The notes under the pieces: model-generated
Databases searched by the model: none
Seen by the model: only the letters and a program-made list of their open reading frames with translations
Told to the model about the DNA's origin: nothing
Origin: Promethearchaeota archaeon
GTDB taxonomy: Archaea > Asgardarchaeota > Lokiarchaeia > Sigynarchaeales > SOKP01
Length of the DNA: 10,330 bases
Direction of reading: 5' to 3'
NCBI GenBank assembly: GCA_014729315.1
Contig: WJKD01000678.1
Location: 1 to 10,330 of the forward strand
In this document: positions 1 through 5,726 of the stretch, piece after piece
Layout of the letters: each line of letters opens with the position of its first letter
Numbering within the stretch: position 1 is the first letter of the stretch
Position numbers and translations under genes: made by a program

Positions 1-1
1 G

Positions 2-484
2 GATGATGATAATTATCTGACGCTCTCCAAAAAACTTTCTGAACTCGCGGGCAAAATTTTACCTTTAGTATTGGAAGATATTTTGGAAAACGACCTTATA
101 CCTCTTTCCCAGGACGAAGAAAAGTCTACTTACTGCAAAAAAATTAAAAAAGAGGATGGAAATATAAATTGGGAAAAAAGCGCCGAAGAAATAAGAAATA
201 TGGTAAGAGCCTTTACCCCCTGGCCGTCGGCGTACACAATTTTTAACGGTAAAAACATTAAAATTCTTAAAGCAGAAACCGAAGAAATAAATTCCCCAAA
301 ACCACCGGGAACATTTTTCCTGGAAAACAAAACATTAAAAATTGCTACTAAAAAAGGGAACATTCTTCCTCTTATACTACAGCCGGAAGGTAAAAAAATA
401 ATGGACGCTGAATCCTTTATTAACGGATACAAACAAGTCCTGCCCACAACCAAAACAGAGCCTGCCCCTGATAAAGAGATATAA
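2..484 (+). CDS. fmt: Methionyl-tRNA formyltransferase, C-terminal part (5' end outside window)
   Basis: Formylates the amino group of methionyl-tRNA(fMet) for translation initiation, in the cytoplasm. The frame is open from base 2, and 160 codons are visible. The segment covers the end of the transferase domain and the C-terminal tRNA-binding OB-like domain. It shows the family pattern YCKKIKKEDGNINW followed by RNMVRAFTPWPSAYT, then a short beta-rich stretch (PPGTFFLENKTLKIAT) and the closing INGYKQVLP. The catalytic N-H-D residues of the N-terminal domain lie upstream of the window. A TTG at 71 could be read as a start but only cuts into the conserved domain. The last 65 nt overlap tail-to-tail with the minus-strand O-antigen-ligase-like gene. 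Family assignment is firm; only the truncation limits it. Confidence 0.95.
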   Translation, partial: DDDNYLTLSKKLSELAGKILPLVLEDILENDLIPLSQDEEKSTYCKKIKKEDGNINWEKSAEEIRNMVRAFTPWPSAYTIFNGKNIKILKAETEEINSPKPPGTFFLENKTLKIATKKGNILPLILQPEGKKIMDAESFINGYKQVLPTTKTEPAPDKEI

Positions 485-1730
485 AATAATGATCAAAAAG
501 ACCGATAATTAAAATTACAATCCCCAAAGAAAGAATAATTCTGTTAAAACGATTTTCCGCCAATTTACTGCTTTTTCTTATTTTTTTGATCAATACGGCA
601 AAAAGATAAAAGAAAAATCCCAAAAACATCGCAATCCCCTGGATGCCGATCTCATTGGTTAACAATAAAAATATATTATGCACCGGCTGAAACAGCCACG
701 GCATAAGTTTTACCTCTGTAAAATCTTGCATAATAGCGGTAAAATTTCCGGCTCCCACACCAAAAACATTTTCATAAAACATTTTTTCACTTATGGAAAG
801 ATATAAAATTCTTTCATTAAGATTGCTTGTATCTTCAAATAAGAGCCGGTTCAATAAAACAGGTAAAAGATCAAAAAACATCACAAAAAATAAAAGAATA
901 GTAATCGCTAAAATCAAATATCTGAAAGAAGGTCTTATCCTGGATATTGAGAAATACACAAGCAGAGACACAATAAATGCTAAAATGGCGCTTCTTGAAA
1001 AAGTTAATAAAAGTGCGAGCAAAAGCACAATCAAAATAAAAGAAAAAAGAACTTTATAATTTCTTAGTAAATAAATACTAAAAAATACGGCAAAAACCAA
1101 ATATCCCGCAAAAATATTTGGATGTGAAAAAGTAGCATAAACTCTTAATACATCTCTATCAAACAACCCTACTTTAGCGATTCCCAACTTATCCGAAGAA
1201 AGAAGAGGTTCAGCAAAAAACCTTAGACCAAGCGATTCCTGCAAAACATATTGAAATATACCAATAACAGCAGTAAAGGAAATAACACCTATAAAAACAT
1301 ATAAAAGCTTTTTTATTTCAACAAACCTTATCGAAACCAGAAAAAACACAATAATAAATTCAAAAACACGGATACTGTGAACAAGAGAATTTTTCCAGTA
1401 TTCATTTGCAAAAAATACTGACATAAAATAAAAACCAAACAAAATAAAAGCACCAATCAAAGCATATTTATTAAAATCCCTAAATTTTTTATAAATTTCA
1501 TCCCTCTTATTTGAAAAAACCAATGAAATCGCCAATAAAAGAAGACTTAATATCAAAAAAACATCACTGATATATATAAAGTGACTTAAATAAGGATTAA
1601 AAAAACCGGAAAAATAAATATTTTCAGTTACTAAAAGAGCATCAACCTGAAAAGGCAGAAAAGCAAAAAATAAATAAAAGAAAAACCTCGAAACGCTAAA
1701 CAAATTTAAAATTTTAAATTTATTCTTCAT
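420..1730 (-). CDS. O-antigen ligase / polymerase-like membrane protein (Wzy_C family)
   Basis: A 436-residue, strongly hydrophobic protein with about ten to twelve membrane segments. In the Wzy_C (PF04932) family these proteins join or polymerise lipid-linked glycans on the outer face of the cytoplasmic membrane. Family landmarks, numbered from the chosen start: FSHPNIFAGYL with His203, LTFSRSAILAF near 242-252, GVGAGNF at 324-330, and VHNIFLLLTNEIGIQG with His351 in the large outer loop before the last helices. The C-terminal DHYFISLYQGQ also fits. The start at 1730 is preferred: it is preceded by an AG-rich stretch (AGAAGAAG) and overlaps the solute-binding gene by only 11 nt. The ATG at 1781 would add a Lys-rich, out-of-frame copy of that gene's end. 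The gene is last in the fmdB operon and overlaps the end of fmt by 65 nt. Ligase versus polymerase cannot be decided from sequence. Confidence 0.85.
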   Translation of the reverse strand: MKNKFKILNLFSVSRFFFYLFFAFLPFQVDALLVTENIYFSGFFNPYLSHFIYISDVFLILSLLLLAISLVFSNKRDEIYKKFRDFNKYALIGAFILFGFYFMSVFFANEYWKNSLVHSIRVFEFIIVFFLVSIRFVEIKKLLYVFIGVISFTAVIGIFQYVLQESLGLRFFAEPLLSSDKLGIAKVGLFDRDVLRVYATFSHPNIFAGYLVFAVFFSIYLLRNYKVLFSFILIVLLLALLLTFSRSAILAFIVSLLVYFSISRIRPSFRYLILAITILLFFVMFFDLLPVLLNRLLFEDTSNLNERILYLSISEKMFYENVFGVGAGNFTAIMQDFTEVKLMPWLFQPVHNIFLLLTNEIGIQGIAMFLGFFFYLFAVLIKKIRKSSKLAENRFNRIILSLGIVILIIGLFDHYFISLYQGQALFWLWAGLVCIR

Positions 1731-3177
1731 CTTCTTCTGTTTTTTCTTCTTCGGTTTCTTCAATTTCAGCTTCCGGTACAAGGATTCCTTCTTCAGGGAT
1801 CATCAGGTTAATCTGATCCTGCGCGTATACAAGATCACTGCGTGCTGTTCCTTCTATATTTGCCCGTGATACAACTTCTGAAAAAATATCTTTATATGTG
1901 TAATAATCCAAAATCGGAAAACTTTCGGCGTAACCAATCTGAGAAGCAAAAACACCATATATCGGATCCTTTTCCTGATCCTGTATCATGTCGCGTCTGC
2001 TTGTAGGATTATTTGTTTTTTCAAAATAATAATCAAGATTTTCCTTTGATGTCATAAAGATCAAAAAATCCCACGCGAGATCCGGATATTCTGTGGTCCG
2101 TGATACGGTTTCCGCAAAATAACTGGCATAAGTCACACGTTTTTCACTTGAAACCGCCGGATCATACAACTGGGGAACAGAAGCAATACGTATCGAATCT
2201 TTATCGATAGTTTTAAAGCCTTTTGAATCCAGAGAGTCTATTGCTTCAAGAATAATATCGTAAGTATAAGCATAACCTATTATCATCGAAACGTCCCCTC
2301 CGGCAAAACTTTCTATTTCTTTATACTCCGAATCATCATCCGCAGTAAATTCGTTCCAGGAATAATGTTTTTGATCCGGATCAGCGAAACCGGTATAAAA
2401 ATCCAACGCTTCAAGAGCAGGATAAGCAAATTCACCACCCTGCTGACCTGCAAAAATAGCTTCAGAAATATTTTCATTATAAAAATCAACACCATATTGA
2501 AGAAAAAGCAGATATAAAATATCAACCGCCCGGTCAATATTATCCGCACGTCCCATTGCAATTCCTGAAACTTCAAACCTGTCAAAACTGTTATCTTCCT
2601 TATTTAACAAAACAACATCCTCTTTGATACCTTCCCATGTATTTGAAGGTCTTCCTCTTTCGGGAATTCTATCCTCAAAATGATTCTCATTATAATAAAG
2701 GGCCAGAGTATCAACAGTCATAGGCAACCCATAAACACTCTCAATACCGTTTTCATCAGTCCTCACCAAATCGTCATACGCAACATTCACGAAAGTTGCT
2801 TCAAAAGCGGATGGATCCCCAAGAGTTTCAGGCATCGGCATCAATTTTCTATAATTACTGGTAAACCAGGTATTCTGCATAGAAAAAATATCCGGCCCCT
2901 CCCCTTCTGCCATTTCATTAAGTATGGTCCTCTGATATTCATTAAAATCAGAAAACTTTTTATAATGAATTTCAAGACCGGGATGATCAGCTTCATATTG
3001 TGCAATCATCGGTTCAATAATATCCGAGTCATCAAAAACTTTATAATAAGTAAGTTCAATACCTTCATAAGATTCCTGTGGAGGCGGAGCTTCTTTTTTT
3101 CGACAACCGGTTAATCCGAAATTAAATAAAATTGATAAGATAACAGGATAAATTGTGGCTTTTTTAAAATTAAACAT
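1720..3177 (-). CDS. Lipoprotein extracellular solute-binding protein (ABC-transporter family 1, sugar type)
   Basis: A 485-residue secreted lipoprotein. The N-terminus has a Lys pair, a hydrophobic stretch and the lipobox LTGC, with Cys25 as the lipid-modified residue. The mature protein shows signatures of family 1 solute-binding proteins: GPDIFSMQNTW (from about 94), VYGLPMTVDTLALYYN (138-153), a mid-protein MIIGYAYTYD and PTSRRDM towards the end. Such proteins usually deliver sugars or glycerol phosphates to a permease. No permease or ATPase gene is in the window, so the partner is elsewhere or the protein has another role. The C-terminus is a very acidic tail (EETEEEKTEEDEE) whose GAA-rich codons also form the upstream region of the next gene. 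The ATG at 3177 was chosen because it gives a clean signal peptide; a TTG at 3222 adds 15 residues and overlaps fmdB. Confidence 0.88.
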   Translation of the reverse strand: MFNFKKATIYPVILSILFNFGLTGCRKKEAPPPQESYEGIELTYYKVFDDSDIIEPMIAQYEADHPGLEIHYKKFSDFNEYQRTILNEMAEGEGPDIFSMQNTWFTSNYRKLMPMPETLGDPSAFEATFVNVAYDDLVRTDENGIESVYGLPMTVDTLALYYNENHFEDRIPERGRPSNTWEGIKEDVVLLNKEDNSFDRFEVSGIAMGRADNIDRAVDILYLLFLQYGVDFYNENISEAIFAGQQGGEFAYPALEALDFYTGFADPDQKHYSWNEFTADDDSEYKEIESFAGGDVSMIIGYAYTYDIILEAIDSLDSKGFKTIDKDSIRIASVPQLYDPAVSSEKRVTYASYFAETVSRTTEYPDLAWDFLIFMTSKENLDYYFEKTNNPTSRRDMIQDQEKDPIYGVFASQIGYAESFPILDYYTYKDIFSEVVSRANIEGTARSDLVYAQDQINLMIPEEGILVPEAEIEETEEEKTEEDEE

Positions 3178-3209
3178 TTTAATAAATTTAGGAATGAGAA
3201 AAAAATTAT

Positions 3210-3401
3210 TTAACTTATGCAATCTTCACAACTTACAGATTCTTCTTTGGGACAATACTCTTTTTTTGGCCCAAAAATGACAGTATTACTTCGAACAACA
3301 TCTACACTTCCACAAAAAAGACAGAATAACTTATCTTCTTTGGAAAAGATATGTTCAAACACCGAACTGCATTTACGACATTTATATTCAAAAATTGGCA
3401 T
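3210..3401 (-). CDS. FmdB-type zinc-ribbon protein
   Basis: A 63-residue protein starting MPIFEYKCRKC, the hallmark of the FmdB/CxxC_CxxC_SSSS regulatory family. Two Cys pairs, C8-x2-C11 and C27-x2-C30, would bind one zinc. A second, less usual cluster (C50, C58, C61) lies near the C-terminus. Family members are small putative regulators of unknown mechanism. The gene is first in an operon: its stop lies 32 nt before the start of the lipoprotein gene, and a TATAAT box lies about 24 nt before its own ATG. No Shine-Dalgarno motif precedes the start. Family assignment is secure; its target is unknown. Confidence 0.85.
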   Translation of the reverse strand: MPIFEYKCRKCSSVFEHIFSKEDKLFCLFCGSVDVVRSNTVIFGPKKEYCPKEESVSCEDCIS

Positions 3402-3424
3402 AAGAAATAGTAAAACTTAACAAC

Positions 3425-3430
3425 ATTATA
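3425..3430 (-). promoter_or_regulatory. -10 box (TATAAT) of the fmdB operon
   Basis: On the minus strand a perfect TATAAT lies about 24 nt before the fmdB ATG. The position 17 nt further upstream is a T-rich hexamer, not TTGACA, so only the -10 element is convincing. A transcript would begin near 3418, giving a leader of about 17 nt. Confidence 0.5.
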
Positions 3431-3476
3431 TGATAAAGAAAAAAAAAGAAAAAGGAAAAACAATAATTTACAATGC

Positions 3477-3524
3477 AAAAGACAGATGAATATATGATAC
3501 TGATATACATCTGTCTTTTTTTTT
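3477..3524. terminator. Intrinsic terminator between ssb and the fmdB operon
   Basis: The arms GACAGATG (3481-3488) and CATCTGTC (3508-3515) pair perfectly. The stem extends inward, past an AA bulge, by TATAT/ATATA (3491-3495 / 3503-3507) and closes on a 7-nt loop. AAAA precedes the left arm, and nine T follow the right arm. The long U run would act on plus-strand transcripts. For ssb, which runs towards it on the minus strand, the U run is only four. It probably ends ssb transcription before the fmdB operon. Confidence 0.75.
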
Positions 3525-3537
3525 GCTTTACCTATTT

Positions 3538-3972
3538 TTAAACCGCCACTTTCTCTTTATCTTCAACATCTGTCTCTTCGTCCGCTTTATCCTCATCCGC
3601 CAGAGCTTCGAGACTTACTTCTCCTTTACCGCTTTTTGACTTTTTCCATGTAAGAAAATTAACATTATCGGCCACAACCTCTGTCCTGTAATGTTTATTT
3701 CCTTCTTTGTCCTCAAAAGACCTGTTCACAAGTCTACCATCTACGTATACAGCTATACCTTTCGCCAGGTATTCTGCACAAACATCAGCCAGTCCTCTCC
3801 ATACAACAACCCGGTGAAAATCCACCGTTTCTGTCTTTTCTCCATTTTTTCCAATAATAACCCTATTAATAGCAATAGGAAAATTGGCAACGGGAACACC
3901 GCCTTTCGTCTGCCTATAATCAACATCGGCAGCCAGATGCCCAATCAGCATCACTCGATTCAAGCTTCTCAT
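3538..3972 (-). CDS. ssb: Single-stranded DNA-binding protein
   Basis: A 144-residue SSB that coats single-stranded DNA during replication, repair and recombination. The OB fold covers residues 1 to about 110 and carries the family pattern: MRSLNRVMLIGHLAADVDYR, PVANFPIAINR, HRVVVWRGLADVCAEYL (Trp58), and AVYVDGRL followed by YRTEVVADNVNFL. The tail is short (about 34 residues) and acidic, but ends EDKEKVAV. The usual terminal acidic-Pro-Phe tip that binds partner proteins is missing. The stop codon is followed by a hairpin terminator. The start has no visible Shine-Dalgarno motif; a TATAAA box lies about 30 nt upstream. Assignment is secure. Confidence 0.95.
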   Translation of the reverse strand: MRSLNRVMLIGHLAADVDYRQTKGGVPVANFPIAINRVIIGKNGEKTETVDFHRVVVWRGLADVCAEYLAKGIAVYVDGRLVNRSFEDKEGNKHYRTEVVADNVNFLTWKKSKSGKGEVSLEALADEDKADEETDVEDKEKVAV

Positions 3973-4001
3973 GATAAAATGAGTTAAGAAATACTGCTGA
4001 C

Positions 4002-4007
4002 TTTATA
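4002..4007 (-). promoter_or_regulatory. Possible -10 box (TATAAA) of ssb
   Basis: On the minus strand TATAAA sits 30 nt before the ssb ATG in a very A/T-rich region. No good -35 hexamer lies at 16-18 nt; the nearest candidate (TTAACT) is about 21 nt away. Placement is plausible, support is weak. Confidence 0.35.
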
Positions 4008-4085
4008 ACAAACGAAAATTAAAAAAAAGTTAAAAAAAATTAAGATTTTTCTAAAAAATTTTTCCCACTTAAAATAATTAAAAAA

Positions 4086-4101
4086 TTCACACCCAGGTGA
4101 A
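4086..4101. promoter_or_regulatory. Imperfect palindrome TTCAC-N6-GTGAA (possible second operator)
   Basis: TTCAC (4086-4090) and GTGAA (4097-4101) form an inverted repeat around ACCCAG. It resembles the half-site (TCAC...GTGA) of the stronger palindrome at 4142-4165, 56 nt to the right. It could be a lower-affinity site for the same regulator between the divergent ssb gene and the plus-strand small transcript. The core is not symmetric, so chance is possible. Confidence 0.3.
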
Positions 4102-4141
4102 AATTTCAATCTCAAAATACACTTCAAATCTTCAAAAAGTT

Positions 4142-4165
4142 AAAAGTATCACCGGTGACACTTTT
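4142..4165. promoter_or_regulatory. 24-bp operator-like palindrome
   Basis: A perfect 10-bp core, TCACCGGTGA (4149-4158), is extended by AAAAGT on the left and ACTTTT on the right, with one A/C mismatch between core and arms. The total is 24 bp with 11 of 12 position pairs matching. It ends 2 bp before the -35 box at 4168. As RNA the arms meet with almost no loop, so a binding site for a dimeric repressor or activator fits better than a terminator. The regulator is not identified. Confidence 0.6.
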
Positions 4166-4167
4166 TA

Positions 4168-4196
4168 TTGATTTCTATCAAAAATATATGTAATAT
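4168..4196 (+). promoter_or_regulatory. Sigma-70-type promoter for the 4203-4258 transcript
   Basis: TTGATT (4168-4173), a 17-bp spacer and TAATAT (4191-4196) form one of the best -35/-10 pairs in the window. Transcription would start near 4202-4204, directly at the beginning of a hairpin that ends in six T. A second -10-like hexamer, TATACT (4194-4199), overlaps but is spaced 20 bp from the -35 box. Confidence 0.6.
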
Positions 4197-4202
4197 ACTT
4201 AT

Positions 4203-4258
4203 GGAAAAAGGCTTTCGGCCCGTGGTTAATAAACCACAGCCAGCGGAGAGTCTTTTTT
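4203..4258 (+). ncRNA. Candidate compact hairpin RNA with its own promoter and terminator
   Basis: The region folds into one long hairpin. Outer stem: 4205-4216 pairs with 4246-4257 over 12 bp, including two G-U pairs. Middle: GGC (4217-4219) pairs with GCC (4239-4241), with CC, A and AGCG bulges. Inner hairpin: GTGGTT-AATA-AACCAC (4222-4237). The right arm runs into six T. On the plus strand the two non-Watson-Crick positions are G-U wobbles; on the minus strand they become A-C mismatches, so the structure favours a plus-strand RNA. With the promoter at 4168-4196 the whole transcript would be about 55 nt. It matches no riboswitch, tRNA, tmRNA or SRP pattern that I recognise. It could also be a terminator alone, or begin a 31-codon reading frame (4201-4296) that shows no coding signs. 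Confidence 0.5.
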
Positions 4259-4266
4259 CTTTATCT

Positions 4267-4488
4267 TCATTTATCTATAGGAAATATCGATATTAGCCAC
4301 TTTTTATTATTCCGTTTATTTTCCTTAATTTGGACAAAAAATAATTCATCTTCAGGTGTGATTCCCGCAAAACGATGCAGAATTTCTGATTTTTTATTAG
4401 GATTTTCTTTCGAAGTAGGATGAAAATATGAATTTTTGATCAATTCTACTGCACATGGATAAAGTTTTAATGTGCCAGCATGACACAT
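4267..4488 (-). pseudogene. Foreign 3' tail fused to the broken DUF2971-like gene (possible nuclease-domain remnant)
   Basis: After about 4470 the frame of the DUF2971-like gene stops looking like its family. The next frame reads a coherent-looking peptide: ELIKNSYFHPTSKENPNKK, then LHRFAGITPEDELFFVQIKE, ending KKWLISIFPIDK. The pattern LFFVQIKEN...KKWLISIFP suggests two beta strands of a small domain. From memory it resembles phage-associated barnase/EndoU/RelE-like nuclease domains, but this is weak. No start codon or leader of its own is visible, so it is probably the 3' end of a different gene joined by deletion. It stops at TGA, unlike the intact genes here, which use TAA. The end lies 8 nt from the candidate small RNA. 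Confidence 0.4.
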
Positions 4489-4771
4489 TAAGTAATTCTC
4501 TAGCCTGTTTCATTAATGCTAGATTTTGTTCAATGGTTTCTTTTGTTTTTTCTCCTTTGTTTTTTGTTTGTTTTTTTGCAACTTGTCGTAAATTTTTAAT
4601 AGTTGCATTATTTAAAAATCCTTCAAAACGATCTCCTTTGAGAGTTGTTATGTTTGCAAACCATAATGCTTTATTTTCTAATATTGAGAGAAGTTTCGTA
4701 ATATCTAAGTAGCGCCAAACTTTTGTTGTTTGTTTTTTTGGAGGATTACATGGAGGATGATTTTTATACAT
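4397..4771 (-). pseudogene. DUF2971-like gene, 5' part only
   Basis: The 124-residue frame starts MYKNHPPCN and contains VWRYLDITKLLSILENKALW, FANITTLKGDRFEG and LNVSCWHI. This matches the N-terminal half of DUF2971 proteins, where NVSCWH is normally followed by NEYES and a longer C-terminal half. Here the similarity breaks off right after SCWHI and the frame ends 24 codons later. DUF2971 proteins are usually about 250 residues or more, of unknown function, and are often found in accessory and defence regions. The break coincides with a small inverted repeat (AATGTG 4469-4474, CACATT 4484-4489). The ATG lies about 25 nt after the E1 hairpin region. It is a remnant, unless the truncated peptide has kept a role. 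Confidence 0.6.
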
Positions 4772-4802
4772 AATTTATTAAACTGTTTTCAGCTAACGTT
4801 AG

Positions 4803-4880
4803 GGATAAAAGAAGTTTTTCTGGAGCGAAGTGGAAGAAAAATTTGGGTGAAGCCCAAGCCGAGGGCTGAACCTTTTATCC
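4803..4880. repeat. Palindromic spacer element E1
   Basis: GGATAAAAG (4803-4811) pairs perfectly with CTTTTATCC (4872-4880). Inside, AAGTTTTTCT (4812-4821) pairs with AGAAAAATTT (4835-4844), with one G-T pair, and closes on the 13-nt loop GGAGCGAAGTGGA (4822-4834). Two further small hairpins follow: TTGGG-TGAAG-CCCAA (4843-4857) and AGCC-GAG-GGCT (4857-4867, sharing one base). Just outside the left arm is TAACGTTAG. On the minus strand it lies 3' of the DUF84 gene and just before the DUF2971-like start. There is no U run for a classical terminator. Confidence 0.65.
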
Positions 4881-4895
4881 TTTGCATATGACACA

Positions 4896-4905
4896 GGTCG
4901 ACCCC
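4896..4905 (-). repeat. Left inverted copy of GGGGTCGACC bracketing the DUF84 gene
   Basis: GGGGTCGACC on the minus strand, 1 nt beyond the DUF84 stop codon. Its partner on the plus strand is at 5467-5476, beyond the gene's start. After a few bases both copies continue into ATATG on their outer side, giving about 15 of 21 matching bases. Confidence 0.55.
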
Positions 4906-4906
4906 A

Positions 4907-5428
4907 TTAAGAATTCAACAGGTGAGAAAGAGCCATTATCACAGAATACATTGTATAATCCTCTCTTGTAAGTTTGCTGGATGTCAAAACTCCTAAAACT
5001 CCTTCAGCAGAACCAAGGTTTGGTTTATCAGTTAATCCAGACTTAAAGTATGCCTCATTTAAGCCCAATCCCTCTTGAAAAATTAATTTAGCAACTTTTG
5101 GTGGATGCTCAAAACTAGGAGATAAACCAACATGGATGTTTTTACCATCATATATTGCACAAGCACAAAAATTCAAATGACCACTGGAGGCATGAGTTAC
5201 TTCCATTGTTCCATCTTCTAATCCAATACTATAGTTACAATCTTTAAATGAATTTTTTGCTCTGTTAATTGCGCCATCAATTGTTTCATTTAATGAACTT
5301 GGTTCTTCTGAAATACTTGAATCGACTTCGAGAGGATTAAATTCACAATTCCAATCTGTAAAATCAGAAATGGCTCTTTTAACAGCATTAATCTTATTTT
5401 GGTTTCTTGAACCTATGTTTATAATCAT
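4907..5428 (-). CDS. DUF84 / YjjX-like inosine-xanthosine triphosphatase
   Basis: A 173-residue protein of the DUF84 (NTPase_I-T) family. Characterised members hydrolyse non-canonical purine nucleoside triphosphates (ITP, XTP), keeping them out of nucleic acids. Visible signatures: the N-terminal nucleotide-loop pattern IGSRNQNKINAVKRAI (5-20), the acidic GLEDG motif (69-73) and the C-terminal SAEGVLGVLTSSKLTRED (140-157) followed by YSVIMAL. Length is normal for the family and the frame is intact. No Shine-Dalgarno motif precedes the ATG. The gene stands alone between the palindromic elements E1 and E2 and is bracketed by inverted GGGGTCGACC copies, so it looks like a one-gene cassette. Whether it serves general housecleaning or acts against phage or modified nucleotides cannot be told. 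Confidence 0.82.
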   Translation of the reverse strand: MIINIGSRNQNKINAVKRAISDFTDWNCEFNPLEVDSSISEEPSSLNETIDGAINRAKNSFKDCNYSIGLEDGTMEVTHASSGHLNFCACAIYDGKNIHVGLSPSFEHPPKVAKLIFQEGLGLNEAYFKSGLTDKPNLGSAEGVLGVLTSSKLTREDYTMYSVIMALSHLLNS

Positions 5429-5466
5429 ACTTTAAGTAATTAGTGAATTATGTATAAAGTTTTTTA

Positions 5467-5476
5467 GGGGTCGACC
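5467..5476 (+). repeat. Right inverted copy of GGGGTCGACC bracketing the DUF84 gene
   Basis: GGGGTCGACC on the plus strand, 38 nt upstream of the DUF84 start codon and 12 nt before the E2 core. It is the exact inverted partner of 4896-4905. The core GGTCGACC is itself a palindrome, so only the outer GG sets the orientation. Confidence 0.55.
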
Positions 5477-5488
5477 AAGTAATATGTC

Positions 5489-5587
5489 GTGTAACGTTCG
5501 CGTATATCTGATGTTTTGCGGAGCGTAGCGGAGCAAAATATGGGAGAGCGACGGCAGGAGCGAACCAGATATACGCTGTTGTCCGAC
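5489..5587 (-). repeat. Palindromic spacer element E2, attC-like
   Basis: Read on the minus strand: box GTCGGACAAC (5587-5578), one base, arm GCGTATATCTG (5576-5566), an internal region, the perfect complementary arm CAGATATACGC (5510-5500), four bases, box GTTACACG. The internal region holds a hairpin TTTTGC / GCAAAA (5514-5519 / 5533-5538) with the 13-nt loop GGAGCGTAGCGGA. AAC and GTT core boxes outside nested arms are the layout of integron attC sites. The boxes deviate from the attC consensus RYYYAAC...GTTRRRY. It lies 3' of the restriction-modification pair. Confidence 0.55.
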
Positions 5588-5656
5588 CCGAGTGACCATC
5601 GGGAGCGAGAGTGCAACGGGGCAAGTCCGTAGCGATAGCGGAGGGCGTAGCGTACA
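5588..5656 (+). repeat. GAGCG-rich spacer adjoining E2
   Basis: A G+C-rich stretch made of loosely repeated GAGCG/TAGCG units (GGGAGCGAGAG, GTAGCGATAGCGGAGG, GCGTAGCGTAC). A small hairpin CCCGA/TCGGG spans 5587-5603. The composition differs sharply from the A/T-rich sequence on either side. Similar units recur at 8447-8517. Frames open through it on the minus strand are not credible genes. Confidence 0.5.
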
Positions 5657-5726
5657 TTTTTTATCTTTTTTCATATTAAGTTTCCCGCGTAGCTTATATT
5701 ATTAAATTTCAAAACAAATTTTTTCC

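Noticed and set aside
2313..3114. Other open frames lying opposite or within the lipoprotein gene, and similar ones inside the Wzy_C, ssb and methyltransferase genes.
   Set aside because: The main frames carry clear family motifs. The alternatives are low-complexity peptides without motifs or start signals.
4201..4296. A 31-codon frame starting MEKGFRPVV at the predicted transcript start.
   Set aside because: The sequence is fully explained by a hairpin and U run, the ATG is at or before the predicted transcription start, and the peptide has no leader-peptide features.
5432..5674. Two overlapping minus-strand frames of 69-80 codons through E2 and its GAGCG-rich neighbour.
   Set aside because: They are read out of palindromic, repetitive spacer DNA. 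The peptides show no domain pattern, and similar frames would arise from any copy of the repeat.
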